Origin: an uncultured Ruminococcus sp.
GTDB lineage: Bacteria; Bacillota; Clostridia; Oscillospirales; Ruminococcaceae
Direction of reading: 5' to 3'
Assembly: GCA_945876405.1 (NCBI GenBank)
Contig: CAMCOJ010000033.1
Coordinates: 1 to 11,613, forward strand
Length of the DNA: 11,613 nucleotides
Shown here: piece after piece, positions 6,775 through 11,578 of the stretch
How the letters are laid out: each line of letters starts with the position of its first letter
Position numbering within the stretch: position 1 is the first letter of the stretch
Notes under the pieces: generated by a model
Database searches by the model: none
The model's input: the letters and a program-made list of their open reading frames with translations, nothing else
Told to the model about the DNA's origin: nothing
Translations under genes and position numbers: made by a program

Positions 6775-7428
6775 CTATATTGCCGGCAATATAAGCGCCG
6801 GTTCATTTTTGTTAATTACATCATGCCAGAACTGTACTTCTGCCTTAACCAGTTCTGCAATATCATCCTGCACTTCAGCGTATTCTATTCTGTAATCCCT
6901 TACGGTCGCTCTGAGTTCGCCGTCCTTGTCATAATACCGTATATATGCTCTTAGTATTACAAACTCATATCCGGTTGCTACAAGCTGATGAAGGACCTGT
7001 GCATAGTACGTCTGAGGAATTCTTCCGTCCCATTCGTCCCATTGTGAAGGATTATGAATAGTTGTTGTCTTGATTTCCAGTACACCTTTTTTACCGGTTG
7101 AACGTTCTGTAAGTTCACCGTCAAGTGTTGCATACAGGAACTGGTAAAGCTGATTTGCGTGCATTCTGTACTCATGGTATTCGCACGAAAACTGCGGATA
7201 ATCTAAAAGAAACATCTCTCTGATATGTTTCTCGGCCGCCTTGCCGTACTCGGTAGCTTCGTTACCCTGAAACGTATTTTTATCGATGCCGGTTTTTTCT
7301 CTCCAGAGTTCAACATTTGTTTTGTACTTATTAACTCCGAGTACTGTACCGGCATCCGAACCTCCGAGACCTTTGCATCTGCATCTGAGCCATTCTTCTC
7401 TGTCTTCAGGATCATACAGTATCATCAT
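6775..7428 (-). CDS. YqaJ-family viral exonuclease (PD-(D/E)xK), about 217 aa
   Basis: This is a lambda-exonuclease-like recombinase nuclease that resects duplex ends to make the strand used by the Bet protein. Numbering from the ATG at 7428: the GLGGSDAGTVLGVNKY motif (about residues 20-35), Glu66, the LDGEL strand with Asp103, the catalytic VLEIKTTT strand with Glu118 and Lys120, then IPQTYYAQVLHQL with Gln144. The frame is open for 17 codons more, but the ATG at 7477-7479 lacks a good site, while AAGGGTGAGG sits just before the paired ATG codons at 7428 and 7425. That start also fits the overlap with the 29-aa gene upstream. Its 3' end is a perfect palindrome. Confidence 0.92.
   Translation of the reverse strand: MMILYDPEDREEWLRCRCKGLGGSDAGTVLGVNKYKTNVELWREKTGIDKNTFQGNEATEYGKAAEKHIREMFLLDYPQFSCEYHEYRMHANQLYQFLYATLDGELTERSTGKKGVLEIKTTTIHNPSQWDEWDGRIPQTYYAQVLHQLVATGYEFVILRAYIRYYDKDGELRATVRDYRIEYAEVQDDIAELVKAEVQFWHDVINKNEPALILPAI
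6776..6793. repeat. Perfect 18-bp palindrome at the exonuclease/DUF1351 junction
   Basis: TATATTGCCGGCAATATA is its own reverse complement. It encodes the last residues of the exonuclease and directly abuts the AGGAGG site (6771-6775 region) of the DUF1351 gene. In mRNA it can form a 7-bp stem with a CCGG loop right beside that site, so it may tune DUF1351 translation; a protein-binding site is also possible. Confidence 0.6.
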
Positions 7429-7501
7429 CCTCACCCTTTTCTCTCGGACATCCTTTGCATCCGCCGAGGCATTCTTCATCTCTGTCGATTAAACATGTCA
7501 T
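7412..7501 (-). CDS. 29-aa cysteine-rich microprotein
   Basis: This is a short frame between the 428-aa protein and the exonuclease. The ATG at 7499-7501 overlaps the upstream TGA (ATGA, 7498-7501), and GGAGG lies about 10 bases ahead within the upstream gene. The protein begins MTCLIDRDEECLGGCKGCPR and finishes with an acidic tail before TGA at 7412-7414. Cys3, Cys11, Cys15 and Cys18 (C-x7-C-x3-C-x2-C) make a compact zinc-binding knuckle plausible. Its end overlaps the exonuclease start by about 17 bases, so all three genes could be translated in a chain. It also explains why the exonuclease does not start at the upstream ATG. It resembles, in style only, the other MTC-starting Cys-rich protein near position 419. 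Function unknown. Confidence 0.6.
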   Translation of the reverse strand: MTCLIDRDEECLGGCKGCPREKGEDDDTV

Positions 7502-8784
7502 TCCTTAAATTCCTCCATCATTTTGAGTGCCCACATATAAGCTGCGTTTTTAAATTCTTCATGACGCATAGTAAAAGCTTTGAGCCGGCATTTTGCTTCT
7601 GTGATATTGCTGAGATACAAATCAAACATAGCATCATAGTCAGTGACCTCGATCTCCTTAGGTTTCTCTGCAAGCTGTTTCTTGAGTATCTCAACTTCCT
7701 TAAGTGCCTCATGGGCAGCAGCTGAGTTTTCTCTGACCATACGCTTGTTCGCTATGAGTTCGCCGTTCATGGTTGCAAGCTGGTCTTCATACTCTTCTCT
7801 GAGTTCCTCCCTGATTTTCTCGATCTCTTCAGAATTATCAGGAGTTGCAACAGTAACATCAACCGGGCGTTCTTCAAGTTCCTTTACCTTAGCAAGGAGC
7901 TGTTCGTTTTGCTCTAACAAGCGGTTTTTATCAGCCTTAACAGTACTAAGCACTCCGGAGAGAGCCTGCTTTTCGTTTATGGCTGCATCCTTATCGGATT
8001 CGACCGAATTAATTTTTTCAGCAAGCTGTTTGGTATACTCCTGCATCTTTTCATTTTCAGCCTTAAGGTCATTTATCTCTTTGATTTTTTCTTCAAGTTC
8101 TCGCTTGGACATTTCAGAAACGTCATTGTTCTGTATGAATTCTTCCCTTATCGGTTCGTCCAGTTTTGTGAGAAGAAATAATTTTGTTGCTCCTAAATGC
8201 CAACCCGGGTTGGCATTTTCATCTGAATATGTTTCAGATATTTTTATATATTTGCGTGCTTGCTCTCTTGAGAACCCTATTTCATTCTGAGAATAATCCT
8301 CGAAATTCTGATACCCAAGTTCCTTATAGAGCTTACCATCTCTCATTTCCTTGAGACCTTTGCATACTTCCCAGAAGCAGTCCTCCATCGCGTGAGAATT
8401 CGCTTTGATTCTCTTATCGAGTGTTACTGCTCTGCTGTATTCTTCTGATACTACGAGTTCTGTCTGCTGATTTGTCGAATTTTCCTCCTCAAAAATAAAG
8501 ATGAACATCTTAGCGTATTCTAAGTAGGTTATGCTAATCGCAGGTCTTTCCCGCAACTGGATATTGACTTTGTCACCGTGTGATATGTGCCAAACATTAT
8601 CTCCGTCTACGCTATGCCCAACATCTTTCAGTTTGTTTTTTATGAACTTAGCAAGTTCTGAAGGTGCAGGCTGATTTGAATTATAGAATTTGCGAATATC
8701 TTTATAGAAAACATTGAGATCAAGCCAATCTACTATGTCTTCCTTGACCTCCGCTCTTATCTGTGGGTCCATGATTCCAGGCAT
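7498..8784 (-). CDS. Phage coiled-coil protein with ParB-N/DUF3102-like core, 428 aa
   Basis: Residues ~112-235 match a family common in early regions of Firmicute phages: SEEYSRAV, then LKEMRDGKLYKELGYQNFED and YSQNEIGFSREQARKYIKIS, a likely helix-turn-helix, followed by LGATKLFLLTKL and the MSKRELEEKIKEI helix. Residues ~230-370 are a long coiled coil rich in Glu, Lys and Leu, and a short helical domain ends the protein. The first ~105 residues are an extra N-terminal domain with LAKFIKNKLKDVG and ERPAISITYLEYAKMFIF, which I do not recognise and think is a fusion. The site before the ATG (AAGGAAGG, 11 bases away) is slightly distant. DNA binding is likely; the role (partition-like, regulatory or replication) is open. 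Confidence 0.8.
   Translation of the reverse strand: MPGIMDPQIRAEVKEDIVDWLDLNVFYKDIRKFYNSNQPAPSELAKFIKNKLKDVGHSVDGDNVWHISHGDKVNIQLRERPAISITYLEYAKMFIFIFEEENSTNQQTELVVSEEYSRAVTLDKRIKANSHAMEDCFWEVCKGLKEMRDGKLYKELGYQNFEDYSQNEIGFSREQARKYIKISETYSDENANPGWHLGATKLFLLTKLDEPIREEFIQNNDVSEMSKRELEEKIKEINDLKAENEKMQEYTKQLAEKINSVESDKDAAINEKQALSGVLSTVKADKNRLLEQNEQLLAKVKELEERPVDVTVATPDNSEEIEKIREELREEYEDQLATMNGELIANKRMVRENSAAAHEALKEVEILKKQLAEKPKEIEVTDYDAMFDLYLSNITEAKCRLKAFTMRHEEFKNAAYMWALKMMEEFKE
8195..8218. repeat. Perfect 24-bp palindrome inside the 428-aa gene
   Basis: The twelve bases 8195-8206 (AAATGCCAACCC) are followed by their exact reverse complement, centred on CCCGGG. It encodes about residues 190-197 (NPGWHL region), immediately before the LGATKLFLL segment, and is GC-rich compared with its surroundings. 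A perfect 24-bp dyad is very unlikely by chance in a window of this size. It could be a protein-binding site, a recombination or insertion scar, or a strong RNA hairpin with 10-bp stem. Confidence 0.85.
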
Positions 8785-8834
8785 ATTGACATTTTCCTTC
8801 CTTTCCGCTATAATAAACGTGGTATATTTTCTTA

Positions 8835-9353
8835 TTATTTCTGTGCCTGCGGTTTATTCTGCAGGCTTTTTTGTGCCATGTACTCACCGTAACTCATTCC
8901 GGCCGCCGCCGCTTCCCTGCACATCTGAGCTATGTTATTCTTTTTCTTTTTAGGTTTAGGCTTGTTATGCTTCTCATACTCTTTCTGATATGTAACAGGA
9001 TTATAGCAGCTGACATGCTCAGCACAATACTTAATCTGGTATCTGGTAAGAAGTTTGCCGCATATAATGCAGGTTTTCGGCTTGTGTTCCGCGGTGTAGC
9101 CGTGATTACTATGAAAATTATGAAAACCGTTTCTGCACTGATCAGAACAGAATGCCATGCGGCTTGTTGCTTTGATAAACTCCTTACCGCACCATCTGCA
9201 TTTTATCAGCGGGTCGATTTTGCCTTTCAAGGCTCTTTCGACAGCTGATCTGGGAATGTCGAGTGCGTATGAAATCTGAACCACAGATTTACCAGAGGTC
9301 TTCATCGCAGTTATTTGCTGAGCGAGTTCTGCGGAAATCGTTGTACGCTTCAA
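8835..9353 (-). CDS. HTH and zinc-finger phage protein, 172 aa
   Basis: The start is TTG (9351-9353), supported by AGGAGG 7 bases upstream. Residues ~8-45 form a resolvase-like helix-turn-helix (GKSVVQISYALDIPRSAVER). A first zinc-finger-like module has Cys52, Cys55, Cys69 and Cys73; a second has Cys95, Cys98, Cys110 and Cys116 with His113 nearby. A lysine-rich segment (KPKPKKKKNN, 131-140) follows, then CREAAAAGMSYGEYMAQ (145-161), a motif seen at the end of many short Firmicute phage proteins. The architecture points to a small DNA- or RNA-binding regulator; its target is unknown. It overlaps the end of the membrane-protein gene by 65 bases. Fifty bases without a gene separate it from the 428-aa protein. 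Confidence 0.75.
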   Translation of the reverse strand: MKRTTISAELAQQITAMKTSGKSVVQISYALDIPRSAVERALKGKIDPLIKCRWCGKEFIKATSRMAFCSDQCRNGFHNFHSNHGYTAEHKPKTCIICGKLLTRYQIKYCAEHVSCYNPVTYQKEYEKHNKPKPKKKKNNIAQMCREAAAAGMSYGEYMAQKSLQNKPQAQK

Positions 9354-9588
9354 TTCTCTCCCTCCTTTCCTGCTCTTCCTTCATCTTCTGGATTCTCTTA
9401 CGCTTTGCTTCGATTTCCACTGTGTTCAGATATCCGTTGTGTATCACATAGATACATATAGCCGTTATCATCAGAACTTCCATTGGCATAGGCATATTTT
9501 CCGAGAACCTCATACCTTCGCAAAATGAATTAATCATCAGCAACAGCATGCAGAATGTTATAATCAGCGTCGATAAAAACTGCCTCAT
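9289..9588 (-). CDS. Small two-helix membrane protein, 99 aa
   Basis: Two hydrophobic segments, about residues 4-22 (FLSTLIITFCMLLLMI) and 37-52 (EVLMITAICIYVIHNGY), predict a hairpin in the cytoplasmic membrane with both ends on the same side. The remaining C-terminal half is highly charged (KRKRIQKMKEEQERRERIEA) and probably a cytoplasmic helix. The ATG overlaps the upstream TGA (ATGA, 9585-9588), with GAGGAGG 7 bases ahead. No family is recognised. Small membrane proteins in phage early operons can act in superinfection exclusion or host takeover, but nothing here proves this. Confidence 0.7.
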   Translation of the reverse strand: MRQFLSTLIITFCMLLLMINSFCEGMRFSENMPMPMEVLMITAICIYVIHNGYLNTVEIEAKRKRIQKMKEEQERRERIEAYNDFRRTRSANNCDEDLW

Positions 9589-9857
9589 ACGTTCGCCTCC
9601 TCATATTTAAGCCTCCCGGACACAAGCCTGAAAGGTGAAATCTTAAGAGCCTTTGCAATCTCTACGATTTCGAACTGTCTTATCGTTCCCGGCTGTCTCA
9701 TTCTCATTGAGAGAGTCGATTCCTTAAGACCTGTTTTCTTCGCAAGATCCTTAAATGTAAGCTTCTGAAGAAACATTTCATGAGTGATGTTGACTGCTAC
9801 ATTGTTAAGATAATCATCATCAGTCTTTACAATCTTACAGTAATTACTTTTTGGCAT
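9585..9857 (-). CDS. XRE-family HTH regulator, 90 aa
   Basis: This is a small Cro/CI-type DNA-binding protein. The helix-turn-helix covers residues ~29-78: LTFKDLAKKTGLKESTLSMR (turn and recognition helix), then FEIVEIAKALKISPFRL, the usual last helices of the XRE fold. The N-terminal 28 residues are an extension, and there is no effector domain. A GGTGATTT site precedes the ATG, and only one base (9858) separates it from the 58-aa gene upstream. As the second small HTH of the leftward operon, it may time later early genes or help shut off the early promoter; which operator it binds cannot be read from sequence. Confidence 0.82.
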   Translation of the reverse strand: MPKSNYCKIVKTDDDYLNNVAVNITHEMFLQKLTFKDLAKKTGLKESTLSMRMRQPGTIRQFEIVEIAKALKISPFRLVSGRLKYEEANV

Positions 9858-9858
9858 A

Positions 9859-10035
9859 CTAAATCACCACATCACAATAATTAATGGCCTCTGCTAATGT
9901 TCGGAACGTGTGCTCGAAGAATGCTGATCCGTATCTTACAACCGAAAAGTATTCGCCCTCGTCGGTTACACGCTTGATAACGGACCACATTCCGTTACTG
10001 TAAACACGTTCACGTTTTTCCTTGTCTTCCTGCAC
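9859..10035 (-). CDS. 58-aa phage protein with GTG start
   Basis: This frame fills the apparent gap between the Rha-like gene and the XRE gene. GTG at 10033-10035 overlaps the TAG stop of the upstream gene by one base (TAGTG), with GGGAG about 10 bases ahead; TAG at 9859-9861 ends it one base before the next ATG. The protein is soluble and mixed, with a strand-like WSVIKRVTDEGEYFSVVRYG segment (17-36) and FRTLAEAINYC (44-54), which reads as a small beta-beta-alpha fold. The perfect fit between neighbours and absence of any other frame argue that it is real. No family is recognised. Confidence 0.72.
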   Translation of the reverse strand: MQEDKEKRERVYSNGMWSVIKRVTDEGEYFSVVRYGSAFFEHTFRTLAEAINYCDVVI

Positions 10036-10808
10036 TATTCATCATCTCCCATCAGCATATTAAGAAACGTCATATTAGGCTTAGGTGTGTTTTCGTACAT
10101 AAGCTTTTCTATCTTGCTGTTCGGCTGCCACATTTCAATAAACAGCAGGGCGTCAGCGAACTGGTTATAAGCAAGCTCTCTGTACGAACTTACCTCAAAA
10201 CGTTTCTTGATGTCGCTGTAAATCGTGTTCTCAATGCTCTTATGAACCGCTTCGTACATCTGAGCTGTTCCGCAGATATCAATACAGCGTATTTTTACGG
10301 TTTTGGAAATGCTTTTCTGAAGTTCAGAACTGATTCTGCCGTATTCAAACGTAGCCTTTATCGTATTGTCGCGTATTTCAGATATGTCCGCTATCTTGTT
10401 TTCAAGCTCCTCCTGCTTCTTTTCAAGCTGCTTCTGCTTGCGTTCCATATCAATCAGGAACTGAAGCTGCGGTGAAATGTCGGAGTACCGCTCCCTGATC
10501 TTCTGCTCCATGAGGTTGAAGGCTTCAATGTACTTCAGTTTCCATTCCAGCGCTTTCTTGCCAGTGAATCCCATGACGAGTAAAGAGAAGCCGTCGCGGG
10601 TGAGGTTGTAGCATTTATAAGTCTGCTTGTTCTGTGGGTGCTGGTATGAACTCTCTATAAACAGGTCTGCTGATTTTTCAGCAACCCCCTTTTTGAGTTC
10701 TTCAATTGCCTGAACAACATTCCTGTGTTCTTTTTCAAAGTCTTCCGCAACCTGAAGACTTGACACCGTTAAGGTTCCGTTGTCATTGTTAATTTTGATT
10801 TCGTTCAT
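10035..10808 (-). CDS. rha: Rha-family antirepressor-like regulator with ORF6C domain, 257 aa
   Basis: Residues ~10-98 are the Rha domain: SSLQVAEDFEKEHRNVVQAI, YKCYNLTRDGFSLLVMGF and GKKALEWKLKYIEAFNLME are its hallmark blocks. A coiled coil (about 118-145) joins it to an ORF6C-type C-terminal domain (about 150-248) with SIENTIYSDIKKRFEVSSYR and ELAYNQFADALLFIE. Proteins of this build are phage antirepressors or regulators that interfere with lysogenic repression or host functions. The ATG overlaps the Cro-like gene's TGA (ATGA, 10805-10808), with GGAGGAAAAG 7 bases ahead. Its place as second gene from the early promoter suits an early switch role; its partner is not visible. Confidence 0.92.
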   Translation of the reverse strand: MNEIKINNDNGTLTVSSLQVAEDFEKEHRNVVQAIEELKKGVAEKSADLFIESSYQHPQNKQTYKCYNLTRDGFSLLVMGFTGKKALEWKLKYIEAFNLMEQKIRERYSDISPQLQFLIDMERKQKQLEKKQEELENKIADISEIRDNTIKATFEYGRISSELQKSISKTVKIRCIDICGTAQMYEAVHKSIENTIYSDIKKRFEVSSYRELAYNQFADALLFIEMWQPNSKIEKLMYENTPKPNMTFLNMLMGDDE

Positions 10809-10999
10809 TTCTTTTCCTCCATTTCTGTTAAGATCTCGTCTACAGCTTCGAGGATCTTCTTGTGTTTCGTCTGAGTTGATCTGCCGTTGATAGCAAGATT
10901 GATTTCAACCTTGTTTGCAGTTATTCCTTTCTCAGCAAGCAGTTCGATAAGATCAACCTGCTTCAGATTAAGCTGCAACAACCTGATTTTAGTATCCAT
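10805..10999 (-). CDS. Cro-like small HTH protein, 64 aa
   Basis: This is the first gene of the leftward operon. The frame is open to a TTG at 11014, but GGAGGTGA (11005-11012) sits 6 bases before the ATG at 10997-10999, so the ATG is the start and the TTG overlaps the ribosome binding site. The product is almost wholly a helix-turn-helix: LNLKQVDLIELLAEKGITAN (about residues 10-29), followed by KVEINLAINGRSTQ, the recognition part, and a final helix. Small size and first position opposite a repressor suggest a Cro-type role, repressing the repressor promoter and its own; this is inference from position. An operator-like site lies just upstream in its leader. Confidence 0.82.
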   Translation of the reverse strand: MDTKIRLLQLNLKQVDLIELLAEKGITANKVEINLAINGRSTQTKHKKILEAVDEILTEMEEKK

Positions 11000-11015
11000 T
11001 TTTTTCACCTCCAAA

Positions 11016-11032
11016 GTTGGAAAAATTCTTGC
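11016..11032. promoter_or_regulatory. Operator-like site O1
   Basis: GTTGGAAAAATTCTTGC is one of three related 17-mers in the switch region, sharing the core TTkGAAwwATTC. It overlaps the -35 element of the rightward promoter (11029-11034) and lies in the leader of the Cro-like gene. A protein bound here should block the repressor promoter. Confidence 0.6.
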
Positions 11033-11057
11033 AATTTTAAATACATTATGCTATAAT
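11029..11057 (+). promoter_or_regulatory. Rightward promoter for the repressor gene (PRM-like)
   Basis: TTGCAA (11029-11034), a 17-bp spacer, then TATAAT (11052-11057) preceded by TGC, which makes an extended -10 element. Transcription would begin near 11064 and give a leader of about 130 nt before the repressor GTG. It points toward the early promoter, so the two are face to face. Confidence 0.7.
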
Positions 11058-11058
11058 T

Positions 11059-11089
11059 ATGACAACGAAATAAATTATTTTGTTGTCAT
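11059..11089. repeat. 31-bp near-perfect palindrome between the two promoters
   Basis: Arms of 15 bp beginning ATGACAAC and ending GTTGTCAT around a single central A, with one mismatched pair. Its ends lie one base from the rightward -10 and seven bases from the leftward -10, so both predicted start sites fall inside it or on its edge. It may bind a dimeric regulator other than the O1-O3 binder, or fold as a hairpin at the 5' end of either transcript. Confidence 0.8.
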
Positions 11090-11095
11090 GAGTAT

Positions 11096-11124
11096 ATTAT
11101 ACTTTGAATTATTCCAAGTGTCAA
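11096..11124 (-). promoter_or_regulatory. Leftward early promoter (PR-like), full consensus
   Basis: Read on the minus strand: TTGACA (11119-11124), exactly 17 bp, then TATAAT (11096-11101), a perfect match to the vegetative sigma-factor consensus at ideal spacing. Predicted start is about 11089, some 90 nt before the Cro-like ATG. It should drive the whole leftward operon. Its spacer is itself an operator-like site. Confidence 0.88.
11102..11118. promoter_or_regulatory. Operator-like site O2 filling the early promoter spacer
   Basis: CTTTGAATTATTCCAAG is a near-perfect 17-bp dyad (CTTTGAAT against ATTCCAAG, one mismatch). It coincides base for base with the 17-bp spacer between -35 and -10 of the leftward promoter, so a bound repressor would exclude RNA polymerase. 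Confidence 0.72.
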
Positions 11125-11131
11125 TATAAAA

Positions 11132-11148
11132 ATTAGAATTTTTCAAAG
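11132..11148. promoter_or_regulatory. Operator-like site O3 upstream of the early promoter
   Basis: On the minus strand this reads CTTTGAAAAATTCTAAT, matching O1 and O2 in the core. Its centre is 30 bp from that of O2, close to three helical turns, which would suit cooperative binding. It lies just upstream of the leftward -35 and within the leader of the repressor transcript. Confidence 0.62.
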
Positions 11149-11194
11149 TTTGTTGATATATCTAATTTACAACCAAAATTAAGGGGGTAAGTTT

Positions 11195-11578
11195 GTGAAT
11201 ACAGTTGATATTATATTGAATTTATTAAAAGAACAACATAAGCAACAAAAAGAACTGACTCAATTTCTTGGAATAGGTGAAGGAGCCATCGCTGACTGGA
11301 AAAAAGGAAAAACTAAATCTTATAAGAAACACATAGATAAAATAGCTGAGTTTTTCAACGTGTCAACGGACTATCTCCTTGGAACTACTCCAACTGTCCA
11401 GGCATTCGATGAAAATGACAACGTAGTAGTTATAGATGACGAAACCAGAGATATTATTGACAGCCTTAGAACTAATCCGGAAATGAAAATACTATTCTCG
11501 GTTACTAAGAAGGCAACTAAAGAAGATATAATAAAAGCTGTAAAGATAATAGAAGCACTCAAAGACGATGAGGGCTGA
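11195..11578 (+). CDS. XRE-family lysogeny repressor (CI-like), 127 aa
   Basis: This is the only plus-strand gene. The start is GTG (11195-11197), with AAGGGGG about 8 bases ahead. Residues ~5-63 are a complete XRE helix-turn-helix (LLKEQHKQQKELTQFLGIGE, AIADWKKGK, IAEFFNVSTDYLLG). Residues 64-127 form a short helical C-terminal part ending in KATKEDIIKAVKIIEALK, seen in many Firmicute repressors of this size. There is no LexA-type peptidase domain, so induction by RecA-stimulated self-cleavage is not expected; cleavage by a separate ImmA-type protease or an antirepressor is more likely. It should bind O1-O3 and hold down the early promoter. Base composition looks more AT-rich than the leftward genes. 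Confidence 0.88.
   Translation: MNTVDIILNLLKEQHKQQKELTQFLGIGEGAIADWKKGKTKSYKKHIDKIAEFFNVSTDYLLGTTPTVQAFDENDNVVVIDDETRDIIDSLRTNPEMKILFSVTKKATKEDIIKAVKIIEALKDDEG

Noticed and set aside
6762..6806. Fifteen-codon upstream extension of the DUF1351 gene
   Set aside because: It runs through the AGGAGG site used by the ATG at 6761 and adds an Arg/Tyr-rich sequence not expected for the family.
7429..7479. Upstream extension of the YqaJ exonuclease to the ATG at 7479
   Set aside because: No good ribosome binding site there, while AAGGGTGAGG precedes the ATG pair at 7428/7425; the stretch is better explained as the 29-aa gene in another frame.
7643..8290. 215-aa plus-strand open frame rich in serine and phenylalanine
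   Set aside because: It is the antisense shadow of the coiled-coil region of the 428-aa gene; composition mirrors Glu/Lys codons and no start signal is present.
8845..8872. GCCTGC...GCAGGC hairpin followed by TTTTTT, a plus-strand terminator look-alike
   Set aside because: It lies inside the 3' coding end of the minus-strand HTH/zinc-finger gene; no plus-strand gene reads into it and on the minus strand there is no U-run after the stem.
11103..11130. Alternative rightward promoter TTTGAA-16-TATAAA for the repressor
   Set aside because: Both boxes are weaker and the spacing is less ideal than TTGCAA-17-TGCTATAAT at 11029-11057; it remains a possible secondary start.
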